Of a stretch of 64,000 nucleotides of DNA, positions 8,999 through 18,285 are shown in pieces. Source of the DNA: an uncultured Akkermansia sp. (GTDB lineage Bacteria > Verrucomicrobiota > Verrucomicrobiia > Verrucomicrobiales > Akkermansiaceae). Each line of letters opens with the position of its first letter. Position 1 is the first letter of the stretch. Below the pieces are notes generated by a model. It had not been told where the DNA came from, did not search any database, and saw nothing but the letters and a program-made list of their open reading frames with translations. The stretch is from NCBI GenBank assembly GCA_949296365.1, contig CASFPZ010000003.1:1-64000 (forward strand), in the 5' to 3' direction. The position numbers and the translations under genes were made by a program.

Positions 8999-9961
8999 TT
9001 AGCAACTCAATTCTTGGCAAAGATTGATGATTTCCGCATTGACCGAATATTTTTGGCCTGCGACGGCGTTTAGAGATACGCTCGCATGACATCCATCGCG
9101 ATAAACCATGATTTGATTATTTTCACCGCGGTATAGAGCCTCTACTGCTCGTGTTGCAAAGCGTGTCGCCATGAGCCGATCTCGTGCAGTGGGAGAACCG
9201 CCGCGTTGTACATGGCCGAGTACTGTCAACCGGGTATCCATCCCCGTTTTCTCATTGAGCCAACGGGTGAGATATTGGGCAACACGAGTCCCTTCTGCCA
9301 CAACGGCAATAATGTAACCAACTCCTTCGTCGATTCTGGGCTTGAGCCGATTGTAAATAGCATCAAGATCGTAGGGAATTTCCGGGACGATACACACATC
9401 GGCACCACTGCAAAGTGCTGTAGTCATTGCCAAATAACCGCAGTCGCGTCCCATGGTCTCTACAACAAAGGCACGATGATGGGATTGGGCCGTGTCGCGG
9501 ATGGAATCGATGCAGTTGAGGATGACGTTTTGAGCGGTGTCAACTCCTAAACAATAATCAGTCGAAGCTATATCATTGTCGATCGTAGCCGGAATCCCTG
9601 CAAAAGGAATTTCAAAATCATTGTAAAAATCGTTTAACGCACGAAATGAGCCATCTCCACCCATGATGATGAGTTTATCTATCCCTTTTTCCTTGAGGTG
9701 TTGATAAGCTTGTTTGCGGTATTCATACTGGAAAAACCTTTTCGAGCGGGATGATCGGAGCAAGGTCCCGCCTTTATAAACCATCTCATCGGTTAACTGG
9801 CGGGAAGGTTCGTCGATTTTACCATCGATGAGGCCTTCCAAACCGTCATATACCACAAAGGGATTCATGGACAAATGTCGTGCATGATCTACGGCCGCTT
9901 TAATCGCGGGATTCATCCCCGCAGCGTCTCCGCCTGATGTCATAATGGCTATTCCACTCAT
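8999..9961 (-). CDS. pfkA: ATP-dependent 6-phosphofructokinase
   Basis: The start is placed at the ATG at 9961, giving MSGIAIMTSGGDAAG and 320 residues, the same length as E. coli PfkA. A longer frame to 10012 has no typical start. It contains the ATP loop GGDGS at 101-105. The Gly after the Asp indicates ATP rather than pyrophosphate use. The catalytic segment PATIDND is at 124-130 (usually PGTIDND), with TMGRDCGYLA near 169. It phosphorylates fructose 6-phosphate in glycolysis. The Gly-to-Ala change in the active-site loop is conservative but unusual. Confidence 0.92.
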   Translation of the reverse strand: MSGIAIMTSGGDAAGMNPAIKAAVDHARHLSMNPFVVYDGLEGLIDGKIDEPSRQLTDEMVYKGGTLLRSSRSKRFFQYEYRKQAYQHLKEKGIDKLIIMGGDGSFRALNDFYNDFEIPFAGIPATIDNDIASTDYCLGVDTAQNVILNCIDSIRDTAQSHHRAFVVETMGRDCGYLAMTTALCSGADVCIVPEIPYDLDAIYNRLKPRIDEGVGYIIAVVAEGTRVAQYLTRWLNEKTGMDTRLTVLGHVQRGGSPTARDRLMATRFATRAVEALYRGENNQIMVYRDGCHASVSLNAVAGQKYSVNAEIINLCQELSC

Positions 9962-10072
9962 TGGCTGGAAGGTATTGTTAAAAAAATCGGCGGTGAGTAT
10001 AAGACAAATCATTGTGAAATCAAGTCTGAGTTTTTACTGGCGAACCTATCTTGAGCGGTGCATCCTGTGGAC

Positions 10073-10813
10073 ATGTCGTCTATCGTCCAAAAAATGTTAC
10101 TGGCTTCGGCTCAACTTGCTGATGCGTCAGACGCTGTGACCCTGCCTGCTCAGGCCGCGTTTGTTTATAATCCTTTGCGCTATGCCTGGGCGCCGTATGA
10201 ACTATATGTCTCGCGCTATGCTCAATCTCCTAAAAAATGTTTGTTTTTGGGGATGAATCCAGGCCCATTTGGTATGGCTCAAACGGGTGTGCCTTTCGGT
10301 GAGATTGAGGCTGTCGTCAACTGGATGCACATTGAAGCTCCCGTTGGTAAACCTGCGGTAATGCACCCTAAAAGACCTATAGACGGTTTTGCTTGCCACC
10401 GTTCAGAAGCTAGCGGTCGCCGCCTCTGGGGATTATTCCGAGAACTTTATGGAACTGCTGAACGTTTCTTTACCTCTAATTATGTCACGAATTACTGCCC
10501 GCTCATTTGGATGACTGAGTCTGGGGCTAACATTACTCCTGATAAATTGCCGTCGAATATTCGCCAGCAGATTGATGCTGCTTGTATGCAATTTCTGAAA
10601 ACGGTGATCCATATCTTGGAACCGAAAATCCTGGTGGGTATTGGTGCATACGCCGCCCGTAAAATGCAGGAAGCTGCCAATTTGATGCCCGAACGCCATA
10701 TGACTGTAGGTTCTCTACTTCACCCGAGCCCCGCTAGCCCTGTAGCGAACAAGTTTTGGCCCGAACGCCCAATTGAACAATTGAAACAATTAGGCGTTTG
10801 GCCTGATAATTGA
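10073..10813 (+). CDS. SMUG1-type single-strand-selective uracil-DNA glycosylase
   Basis: The 246-residue protein (ATG at 10073; a GTG lies five codons earlier) matches the SMUG1 branch of the UDG superfamily. Motif 1 reads GMNPGPFGMAQTGVPFG near residues 60-76, the uracil-contacting Asn is in TNYCPL, and motif 2 is LLHPSPASP near 215-223. These segments are strikingly like vertebrate SMUG1. The enzyme removes uracil and oxidised pyrimidines from DNA to start base-excision repair. SMUG1 is typical of animals and is known from only scattered bacteria. It lies between pfkA and an aldo/keto reductase with no obvious functional link. Confidence 0.88.
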   Translation: MSSIVQKMLLASAQLADASDAVTLPAQAAFVYNPLRYAWAPYELYVSRYAQSPKKCLFLGMNPGPFGMAQTGVPFGEIEAVVNWMHIEAPVGKPAVMHPKRPIDGFACHRSEASGRRLWGLFRELYGTAERFFTSNYVTNYCPLIWMTESGANITPDKLPSNIRQQIDAACMQFLKTVIHILEPKILVGIGAYAARKMQEAANLMPERHMTVGSLLHPSPASPVANKFWPERPIEQLKQLGVWPDN

Positions 10814-11084
10814 CCTTGGCGCCTGCCTATTGGCGCTGTTTACTGGATCTTGAGCTGCTGGTAAACGATAACAATTGCTAGTTTTGGCAGAAAATCCAAT
10901 TCTCTAAAAGAAAGATGATCCTTAAATGGCGGATGGCAAAATATAGTAGGTTGGAAGGTCTCTTGAAGAAAAATGGGATATCTATGTCTTACCTCTTTCT
11001 TAGAATCAGGGGATGGCGTATAGTGATAAAAAGAGTGGGGTGAACTTAGTCGTTCAACCTGCAAGTGATGAAATCCCTTTTCTC

Positions 11085-11090
11085 TAGAAT
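11085..11090 (+). promoter_or_regulatory. Candidate -10 box (TAGAAT) of the aldo/keto reductase gene
   Basis: TAGAAT ends seven bases before the preferred ATG at 11098, so transcription would start about one base before the start codon. The -35 region is weak. Confidence 0.3.
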
Positions 11091-11097
11091 AGACAAG

Positions 11098-11940
11098 ATG
11101 AAAACAGTAACATTAAATAATGGTGTAGAAATGCCTATTTTGGGCTATGGTGTTTATCAGGTTGACCCTGCTGAATGTGAACGTTGCGTTCTAGATGCAC
11201 TTGAAGTTGGGTATCGGTTGATTGATACGGCACAGGCTTATTACAATGAAGAGGGAGTCGGTCGTGCCGTCCAGCGTAGCGGAATTGCCCGCGACGAGTT
11301 GTTTATTGTGACAAAAGTCTGGATTACCAATTCCGGTTACGAACGCGCGAAAGCTTCGATAGAGGAATCTTTGAATAAACTACAGAGTAACTATGTGGAT
11401 TTGTTGCTAATCCATCAGCCGTTCGGAGATTATTATGGAACGTACCGAGCCATGGAAGAGGCTGTAGAAACGGGCAAGGCCCGTGCTATCGGCGTTAGCA
11501 ATTTCTACCCCGACCGCTTTGTAGATATTGCGGAATTCAACAAAATTAAACCTGCTGTCAATCAGGTAGAAATGCATGTGTTTAATCAACAGATTGAACC
11601 TCAAAAAATAATGAAAACCTATGGGACTCAGATTATGTCCTGGGGCCCATTTGCCGAAGGTAAAAACAATTTCTTTACAAACGAAACGCTAGCTGCCATA
11701 GGAAAACAGTATGGCAAGAGCATTGCTCAGGTTGCTTTGCGTTTCCTTGTACAACGCGGGGCGGTGGTTATTCCCAAATCTGTTCATAAGGAACGAATGA
11801 AGCAAAATATGGACATCTTCGATTTCGTTTTGACGGAACAGGATATGGCGGCCATTGCCAGACTGGATCAAAACAAAAGCTTATTCTTCTCTCATCAAGA
11901 TCCAGAAATCGTAAAATTCCTGATTAATTACGGAAAATAA
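11098..11940 (+). CDS. Aldo/keto reductase
   Basis: The NADPH-dependent oxidoreductase has a TIM-barrel fold. From the ATG at 11098 (MKTVTLNNGVEMPILGYG) it is 280 residues long. An in-frame ATG at 11065 would add 11 untypical residues. The catalytic tetrad is visible as Asp43 and Tyr48 in DTAQAYYNE, Lys73 in VTKVW and His106 in LIHQP. GVSNF and PKSVHKER mark the substrate and cofactor sites. It resembles the 2,5-diketo-gluconate reductase/YeaE-type group; the physiological carbonyl substrate is unknown. Confidence 0.9.
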   Translation: MKTVTLNNGVEMPILGYGVYQVDPAECERCVLDALEVGYRLIDTAQAYYNEEGVGRAVQRSGIARDELFIVTKVWITNSGYERAKASIEESLNKLQSNYVDLLLIHQPFGDYYGTYRAMEEAVETGKARAIGVSNFYPDRFVDIAEFNKIKPAVNQVEMHVFNQQIEPQKIMKTYGTQIMSWGPFAEGKNNFFTNETLAAIGKQYGKSIAQVALRFLVQRGAVVIPKSVHKERMKQNMDIFDFVLTEQDMAAIARLDQNKSLFFSHQDPEIVKFLINYGK

Positions 11941-11970
11941 AAACATTCTGGGTTGAGGGTGTAGAGACAT

Positions 11971-12008
11971 GACCAACCGGGGTTTCTCTACTAGGAGACA
12001 CCCCGGCT
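11971..12008 (+). other. Hairpin between the aldo/keto reductase and ychF
   Basis: CCGGGG (11977-11982) pairs with CCCCGG (12001-12006), with an inner TCTC/GAGA stem. There is no T-run after it, so it may be a weak terminator or an mRNA 3' end structure. Confidence 0.35.
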
Positions 12009-12088
12009 GAGGAAAGGCTAAAATGTGTATGTCTGTGGCTGTGATAAAAGGAAATCTGTGGTTTTTAGGGGTGTTTGGGATTTGGAAT

Positions 12089-12117
12089 TTGACATTTTAG
12101 CGGGGGAAGGCTATCCC
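12089..12117 (+). promoter_or_regulatory. Promoter of ychF, adjacent to the start codon
   Basis: A consensus TTGACA (12089-12094) is followed after 17 bases by TATCCC (12112-12117), with the ATG at 12128. The predicted transcription start near 12124 leaves about four bases of leader. Confidence 0.5.
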
Positions 12118-12127
12118 CCCTTGCATC

Positions 12128-13249
12128 ATGTTGCAAGCAGGAATTGTAGGACTGCCCAACGTCGGCAAGTCGACTCTCTTCAATGCCGTTACGAGAACTC
12201 GCAAGGCGCAGGCGGCTAATTATCCATTTTGTACGATTGATCCCAATGTGGGAATGGTGGTGGTTCCCGATCCTCGTTTGGAGGTCTTGGCCAAAATGTC
12301 TCATTCAGAAAAGATCGTGCCGACCGTGATTGAATTTGTCGACATCGCTGGGTTGGTGAAAGGGGCTTCGGAAGGTGCTGGACTTGGAAATCAATTTTTA
12401 GCCAATATCCGCGAGGTCGATGCAATCGTGCAGGTAGTACGGTGTTTTGACAATGATGATATCATTCATGAACTTGGATCGGTTGATCCGGTCCGCGATA
12501 TTGAAATCATCAATTCTGAACTGATTCTGGCAGATATTACTACATTGGAGAAACGACGCGCGTCGCGCGAACGCAAAGCCCGTGGTGGTGATCGCGAAGC
12601 CAAAGAGGAAGTAGCATTAATCGATAAAATCCTTCCTTGGTTGAACGAAGGGCATCCAGCAATTACATTTGAATCTGAATTATCGATGGAAGAAACAAAG
12701 TTGTTGAAAACTTTTTGCCTTCTTTCGGACAAAAAAAGTATTTTTGCCTGCAATGTTAGCGAAGATGAATTAGCTCAAGCAATTCACGAACCTGAATCGC
12801 ATCCCTACGTTTCTGCTGTGCGTCATTATGTGGCAGAACAACACAATGCCGAAGCTATTGTCATTTCTGCGGCGATCGAAGAAGAATTGAGCGATATTGC
12901 TCCTGAGGAAGCTCGAGAATATTTGAATGACCTGGGCGTGGAGGATTCGGGAGTATCATCGCTAATCCAGTCTGTGTACCATTTGTTGGGCTTACGGACA
13001 TATTTAACGACGGGTCCCAAAGAATCCAGAGCTTGGACAATCCCTGCTGGCGCTAAAGCTCCTCAGGCGGCTGGAGTGATCCATACAGACTTTGAACGAG
13101 GATTTATTGCAGCAGAAGTTGTCGCCTACAACGACCTTGTGTCTTGTGGATCTAAAATCCATGCTAAAGAACAGGGTAAACTGCGGATCGAGGGCAAGGA
13201 ATACGTCGTCCAGGATGGCGATGTTGTCGAATTCCGATTCAATGTCTAA
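12128..13249 (+). CDS. ychF: Redox-sensitive ribosome-associated ATPase YchF (Obg-like GTPase family)
   Basis: The 373-residue protein starts MLQAGIVGLPNVGKS, with the P-loop GLPNVGKS at residues 8-15, followed by the PFCTID segment and the VDIAGLVKGASEGAGLGN switch region. A helical domain and a C-terminal TGS domain ending VVQDGDVVEFRFNV complete it. YchF proteins bind ATP in preference to GTP, associate with ribosomes and affect stress responses. Length and domain order are normal. Confidence 0.95.
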   Translation: MLQAGIVGLPNVGKSTLFNAVTRTRKAQAANYPFCTIDPNVGMVVVPDPRLEVLAKMSHSEKIVPTVIEFVDIAGLVKGASEGAGLGNQFLANIREVDAIVQVVRCFDNDDIIHELGSVDPVRDIEIINSELILADITTLEKRRASRERKARGGDREAKEEVALIDKILPWLNEGHPAITFESELSMEETKLLKTFCLLSDKKSIFACNVSEDELAQAIHEPESHPYVSAVRHYVAEQHNAEAIVISAAIEEELSDIAPEEAREYLNDLGVEDSGVSSLIQSVYHLLGLRTYLTTGPKESRAWTIPAGAKAPQAAGVIHTDFERGFIAAEVVAYNDLVSCGSKIHAKEQGKLRIEGKEYVVQDGDVVEFRFNV

Positions 13250-13382
13250 CCCCAAAACGAACGGATTTCGGAACGTTATCGAACATTTCTTAGAATCCCC
13301 TCCCAAAAAAAATCATAAAAAATTCTGGACAAAAGATAAAAGTTGAGGTAAACAGTCCCCGCCGCGTAGGGCGGTACCTCAT

Positions 13383-13457
<75 letters not shown>

Positions 13458-13485
13458 TTTTTCGCATTGTGATTTATCATGCATT

Positions 13486-13518
13486 CCTCTCTCGATGAGA
13501 CATCGAGAGAGGTTTTTT
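13486..13518 (+). terminator. Rho-independent terminator of the tRNA-Met gene
   Basis: A perfect 12-base stem (CCTCTCTCGATG with CATCGAGAGAGG), a three-base loop and six T follow the tRNA by 28 bases. Confidence 0.93.
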
Positions 13519-13559
13519 ATACATAGAGATTTTCTGAAAACCCTGAAGATAGAGACCGG

Positions 13560-13790
13560 AACCAATGCTTGTCTGCGGTTCAAGGTCGTATAGTTCGGGA
13601 TGGACAGTCTGGAAAAGCTAAGCAAGTTGAAGTGGCTCGTCAAAAAGCCTTGGTCTTGACGAAATTTCAACAGGTAGGCTGGCTTGATCAAAAGGCAGCG
13701 CAAGATGATGCTGTTACTATAAACGCATTCGCCAATCACTTTCTTTTTATCCAAAAGGGCCTTCCATTCATCTAGTAGAGTCTGATTGAT
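13560..13790 (-). mobile_element. Relic of an IS5-type transposase N-terminus
   Basis: The minus frame encodes about 75 residues that resemble the N-terminal part of IS5-group DDE transposases, for example LRCLLIKPAYLLKFRQDQGF and LSIPNYTTLNRRQ (family pattern: LRQTQGFL...VPDYTTLSRR). An in-frame TAG lies directly upstream at 13791-13793, and no DDE catalytic domain follows. It is therefore a dead fragment. No terminal inverted repeats were found. The rest of the 13.5-14.07 kb gap shows only a weak inverted repeat (TTTATTGAG near 13861 with CTCAATAAA near 13920). Confidence 0.5.
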
Positions 13791-14073
13791 CTAGAGGCCT
13801 AGGCTGCCTCGCTTGCAAAGATTTTATGGTTCGCTTGCCTGTTACGGATTTTATATGTGGTTTATTGAGTTGGCTGCCATTGGATTTTATCTTTTATGCT
13901 TTGACGTTGATATAGATAAGCTCAATAAACTATCCCACATCCTGGCGTTGTAACAACGTTCAACGAAGAACAAACAGGGGGAAAATAAGAACACAAATGC
14001 CTGTTCCATCGATTGAGAACCGACGAGAACAGGCAATGAATGTGATAGGAAAAGGCTGGGAAAAGAACGAGGG

Positions 14074-15297
14074 CTAAAAAACTACGAAATGTTCAGCCTG
14101 TTCGGGCGTGAGTTCGATGCAATTCCAGGGAAGTCCTCGCTTGTTGAGCTCTTCCATGAAGGGGTCGGGGTCATTCTGTTCCATGTTGAAAACTCCGTTG
14201 CCAGACCATTTCCCTTCGAGAATGAGTTTGGCACCGATAGCGGCCGGTACTCCTGTGGTGTAAGAGATAGCTTGGGAACCGACTTCCCGGAAACAGGATT
14301 CATGGTCACAGATATTGTAGATGTAGACTGCTTTGCGTTTACCATCTTTGACGCCGGAGATGATATTGCCGATGCAAGTTTGTCCTTTGGTCGATTTACC
14401 TAGGTCTCCTGGGTTGGGCAAAACTGCTTTGAGAAACTGAAGCGGGATGATTTCCATACCGTTGTAAATCACTGGATCGATGCGAGTCATGCCAACATTC
14501 TGGAGAACTTCGAGATGCTTAAGGTAATTGGGCGAGAACGACATCCAAAATTGAGCGCGACGGATAGTCGGGATGTGTTTGACGAGACTTTCCAATTCCT
14601 CGTGATACATGCGGTAGATTTCATAAGTACCGACGCCATCTGGGCATGTAAATGATTGATGTTGGCTCATGGGCGGAGTATGAATGAATGCTCCGTTTTC
14701 CCAGTGGCGGCATTCAGCTGTGACTTCTCGGATATTGATTTCTGGATTGAAGTTGGTGGCGAACGGCTTGCCGTGGTCGCCTCCGTTCACATCAATGATA
14801 TCTAGCGTGTGGATTTCATCGAAACAATGCTTCAGCGCCCAAGCTGTGTAGACATTAGTGACTCCTGGATCAAAACCAGAACCGAGTAAAGCGTAGAGAC
14901 CGGCCTGTTGAAAACGTTCTTGATAAGCCCATTGCCAAGAATACTCGAATTTGGCAACATCATGAGGTTCGTAATTGGCGGTATCCAAATAATTGACCCC
15001 GGTTTTGAGACAAGCCTCCATGAGATTGAGGTCTTGATAGGGAAGGGCAACGTTGATGAGTAACTGGGGCTTCACTGAATTAATGAGTGCCACTGTAGCT
15101 TCTATGTCGTCTGCATCAATTGCGTGAGTGATAATGCTTCGGCCTGTGCGAGATTTTACATCAGTAGCAATGGCATCGCATTTCGCCACCGTGCGAGAAG
15201 CTAGGTGAATATTGTGGAACGTGTCTGCCATCTGGGCACATTTGTTGGCTACAACATGGCCGACTCCACCGGCTCCAATGATAAGAACAGTATTCAT
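14074..15297 (-). CDS. Carboxynorspermidine/carboxyspermidine dehydrogenase (saccharopine dehydrogenase family)
   Basis: The 407-residue NADPH enzyme has a Rossmann loop GAGGVGHVVANKC at residues 8-20. Family-typical segments NVALPYQDL, LDTANYEP, LGSGFDPGVTNVY and VNGGDHGKPFATNFNPEINIRE follow. This family reductively couples diaminopropane or putrescine with aspartate semialdehyde to make carboxynorspermidine or carboxyspermidine. NspC-type decarboxylase then turns these into (nor)spermidine. NspC is not in the window. A bona fide saccharopine dehydrogenase is less likely given the length and the NGGDHGKPFATNF segment. Confidence 0.88.
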   Translation of the reverse strand: MNTVLIIGAGGVGHVVANKCAQMADTFHNIHLASRTVAKCDAIATDVKSRTGRSIITHAIDADDIEATVALINSVKPQLLINVALPYQDLNLMEACLKTGVNYLDTANYEPHDVAKFEYSWQWAYQERFQQAGLYALLGSGFDPGVTNVYTAWALKHCFDEIHTLDIIDVNGGDHGKPFATNFNPEINIREVTAECRHWENGAFIHTPPMSQHQSFTCPDGVGTYEIYRMYHEELESLVKHIPTIRRAQFWMSFSPNYLKHLEVLQNVGMTRIDPVIYNGMEIIPLQFLKAVLPNPGDLGKSTKGQTCIGNIISGVKDGKRKAVYIYNICDHESCFREVGSQAISYTTGVPAAIGAKLILEGKWSGNGVFNMEQNDPDPFMEELNKRGLPWNCIELTPEQAEHFVVF

Positions 15298-15588
15298 GGT
15301 TGTTTAGTTGTTAGTCTGTGTGGGAAAAGGTGTCCCCCCCTCCCTGGCTTTTGTACTCCCTCAAAAAAAAGGAAAATGAGGACAATTGCAATACAAGATT
15401 TGAGTGCATAATGTCACGGATAACTATCCTTAACAATGTAGAGGACCCAATAATAGAGGAAGGGCTCCCCCAAAAGAGGCGTCAAGACGCGAATTTTTTC
15501 AGGAAACACCGGCGGGTCGGGAAAAAATGATTGCCGGGATGCGATGATACGAGTAGCATGAACTTAATCTGAGCTTTTTCTACTCCCT

Positions 15589-16329
15589 ATGTCCTCAAAA
15601 ACTACCTTTGCCCGTCGTGGCTTTACATTGGTTGAACTCATTATTGTCGTGGCGATTATCGCTATCATGTTGGCATTGAGCGGCAATATGCTACGAAATG
15701 CCGGCCAGGGCCAAGGCCTTGAATATGCAACCCAGCTTGTCCGAGACGCTGTGCGTGAAGCGCGTACTGAAGCTATGGCTAAATCAACTTGGGCTCGGTT
15801 GGTTATCGTCAAAGATTCCGATGAGAAAAATTCGTCTTCTCAAACGAAGAATCTTCATTATTTGATCGTCATGTACCAGGAGCCAATGAGAATGACTCGA
15901 TCCACGTCCATAGACGAAGGTGATTGGAAAATGTCTGGGCGTGGCGTTTATTTGCCTAGTGGATTTTTTGTAAGCCCAAAATATAGTACTATGTTGAAAT
16001 TACCTCGCCATCCTAACGACATGGTCACAAGAAATAATAAAGAATTTAAGGAACTGATCGATAGCATGCGCATTTCTAACAAAGGCAATTCGGATGTGTA
16101 TTATATGGAATTCGATCCACAAGGTCGCTTGACGGCGCCTGGTCGCCCAACTCGTCTGGTGGTGATTGGCGCGACGCCTGATCCTCAGGCCGAGGATGGT
16201 ATACGTCCCTATCCTATGGATCCTAAAACCAAACTGCCTACCTCTGCTGCTGGTATTGTCGTTTGGCCAAAGGGTAATATCAGTACGTTGAGAACCCCTG
16301 AGCAAATGTTCTCTGCTGAAGTACGTTAA
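15589..16329 (+). CDS. Prepilin-like secreted protein 1 (Verru_Chthon cassette-like)
   Basis: The 246-residue protein has a short basic leader, the prepilin peptidase site RRGFTLVE (cleavage after Gly) and a hydrophobic helix to about residue 35. This places it in the type II secretion/type IV pilin fold group. The C-terminal part is a pseudopilin-like domain without recognisable motifs (RPTRLVVIGATPDPQAEDG near 185). It is the first of three consecutive prepilin genes with gaps of about 60 bases. Size and order recall the Verru_Chthon cassette proteins described in Verrucomicrobia; which letter it is (D is likely) is uncertain. Confidence 0.75.
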   Translation: MSSKTTFARRGFTLVELIIVVAIIAIMLALSGNMLRNAGQGQGLEYATQLVRDAVREARTEAMAKSTWARLVIVKDSDEKNSSSQTKNLHYLIVMYQEPMRMTRSTSIDEGDWKMSGRGVYLPSGFFVSPKYSTMLKLPRHPNDMVTRNNKEFKELIDSMRISNKGNSDVYYMEFDPQGRLTAPGRPTRLVVIGATPDPQAEDGIRPYPMDPKTKLPTSAAGIVVWPKGNISTLRTPEQMFSAEVR

Positions 16330-16392
16330 AATCACTCTTATCTAAAAAACGAGTATAATTCAATTTTCAATCATTATTTCTCTTTACCTCCT

Positions 16393-17166
16393 ATGAAGTC
16401 CAAAACATCTAAGGGTTTTACATTGACGGAGACAGTACTCGCAATTGGTGTTGTCGGTGTCCTGCTCGTTGTTTTTGTCGCTATGTTTGTGCCGGCTCGT
16501 CGAACTGTCCAGGCGGCGTTGACTATTCAGGAAGCTGACCGAGTCGTGAAAACGCTAACGGCTGAACTCAATACGGTCCGACCTTCTGAACGTGCCGCAA
16601 GTAGCACGAGAGTGTCTACTAAAACTCGCTATATCAGTACTTTCGATAAGGCTTTTTATTGGATGCAGAATACTGCCAGACCGGAAACAACTATTTTGAT
16701 TTACAATTACCGTGGTGACTTGACTAAACCTCTGCGCGAGGATGGAACTTATCAACCTGTTGCCAACAGCTCGGGTGTTCCTGGTGTCGGCACGGTTCTT
16801 ATTCCTGCCTGTACGCTGGTGACTAACAGGAGCCGATGGGAGGATTTCAAAGCAACGGTGGGCCCGGTGTTTGCCGTAAGGATGACTCAACTTGTCGTCG
16901 AACAGCGCGGTACTCGCTCTCAGTACATGTTGAATGCAAAACCTGGCGTCATCTGTAATCCTTATGATTACCGTCGCGTTATTAATAAACCGGAAGATTA
17001 TGTATACGATCCCGCCAACAAGAGATATCCGTCCTGGGGCGCTGAAGTGATGTATTGCGCTGAATTTTTCCAGTTGAACGCTCCCTCTCCTGAGCGCATG
17101 GTTGGCATGAGGTGGGAACAGTTGAAAAATCCAGTGTTCACTCGTAATCTTGTCTTTAGACGTTGA
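16393..17166 (+). CDS. Prepilin-like secreted protein 2 (Verru_Chthon cassette-like)
   Basis: The 257-residue protein has a leader MKSKTSKG, then FTLTETVLAIGVVGVLLVV. Position +4/+5 reads TE instead of VE, still with the key Glu. The remainder is predicted periplasmic and beta-rich, with no motif I recognise. TATAAT at 16352-16357 may be the -10 of an internal promoter. Cassette protein B is the nearest guess. Confidence 0.72.
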   Translation: MKSKTSKGFTLTETVLAIGVVGVLLVVFVAMFVPARRTVQAALTIQEADRVVKTLTAELNTVRPSERAASSTRVSTKTRYISTFDKAFYWMQNTARPETTILIYNYRGDLTKPLREDGTYQPVANSSGVPGVGTVLIPACTLVTNRSRWEDFKATVGPVFAVRMTQLVVEQRGTRSQYMLNAKPGVICNPYDYRRVINKPEDYVYDPANKRYPSWGAEVMYCAEFFQLNAPSPERMVGMRWEQLKNPVFTRNLVFRR

Positions 17167-17223
17167 TTTTTTCGCTGGGTATGTAGAAGAAAATCATTTG
17201 AATCGTTTGAGAATACTACTGAT

Positions 17224-18249
17224 ATGAAGAAAGTAACTTTCGTCACAGCTAAGAAAGGGTTTACCCTAGTAGAATTGATGGCGGCTATGGCCATCACCAG
17301 TATTTTGATCATTGTGATTGTATCGTTGACGAATCGTGGCGTGGATATTTGGAGAACTGTTTTCCAGGATGTTCGCGCAATGGGGCAGGCTCGCACCGCT
17401 CTCGATTTGATGATGCAGGATTTGGAATCCATGCAAGTACGCGGTGGCAATAATTTCCAGTGGCTAGATGTGGAACGAGATAGCGGCCTGCTGAATAATA
17501 AATCGATGGAATTGGGTCCAAAAGGTGCTCAGGCATCCAATGCGGCGCGATTGATCTTTTTTACGACGGCAACAGATAGAAATCCCCCCATGATGAGTGG
17601 AGAAGCCCAAGTTTATAATTCTCGCATGATGACGCGTCGTGAAACGATAGGGGATATCAACTGTGTAGGGTATAAACTGGTCTACCGAGACCAAATTTTG
17701 GATGAAGATGCAAGCGACAGTTACAATATGGGGTTCCCTGTGTATGCGCTTTATCGCAACTTGATCCCTTCGAATCGTACATTTGACGATTTGTTGGGCA
17801 AGACTGATTTGAGCCAAGCTTATAAGCGTTATGAGGCTGATGAAGCTAGACCTATGAATTTCCTTGTAGAAAACATTGTGGAAATGACATTGATCTTCGA
17901 GGTTGAATATCGAGAACGACAGGAAAGCCAAAATCAGAATAGTACTGCTTGGATCGAAGTTCAGCCTGTGCCTATCATTGCTACGGGGAAAGCTCGAAGT
18001 GGTACTTTCCGTGAACTGGAAATTTTTGGTAACAGAATTAATGCTGAAAGTGTTGGCGGGCGGAATACGGACATGATTTATGGAACTGTAAAGGGTGTGA
18101 CGATTAACTTGTCTGTTGTAACTGACGAAGGTATGGTGATTGTTGACCAAGTGCGCCGCAATCGTCGTTCTGCTCCTAAACCAGAGGATTTCTTTAGAAG
18201 GTACACGCGTTCTTACAGCCAACGAATAGATTTGCCCAAGCCCAATTGA
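17224..18249 (+). CDS. Prepilin-like secreted protein 3 (Verru_Chthon cassette-like)
   Basis: The 341-residue protein has a leader MKKVTFVTAKKG and then FTLVELMAAMAITSILII. A long pseudopilin domain follows, with an ARLIFFTTATDR segment near residue 110. Length and architecture fit Verru_Chthon cassette protein C. No pilus ATPase, platform protein, secretin or prepilin peptidase is encoded nearby, so assembly would rely on genes elsewhere. The three genes probably form one unit on the plus strand. Confidence 0.72.
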   Translation: MKKVTFVTAKKGFTLVELMAAMAITSILIIVIVSLTNRGVDIWRTVFQDVRAMGQARTALDLMMQDLESMQVRGGNNFQWLDVERDSGLLNNKSMELGPKGAQASNAARLIFFTTATDRNPPMMSGEAQVYNSRMMTRRETIGDINCVGYKLVYRDQILDEDASDSYNMGFPVYALYRNLIPSNRTFDDLLGKTDLSQAYKRYEADEARPMNFLVENIVEMTLIFEVEYRERQESQNQNSTAWIEVQPVPIIATGKARSGTFRELEIFGNRINAESVGGRNTDMIYGTVKGVTINLSVVTDEGMVIVDQVRRNRRSAPKPEDFFRRYTRSYSQRIDLPKPN

Positions 18250-18285
18250 TGAAATTATTCATTGTTTAAGAATTTACCTTTACAG

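Noticed and set aside
13569-13775. 68-codon plus-strand frame after the tRNA-Met terminator
   Set aside because: The opposite strand gives a better match, a transposase remnant.
15318-15530. 70-codon frame between the dehydrogenase and the first prepilin gene
   Set aside because: Composition is unlike the neighbours and no start signal or family is visible.
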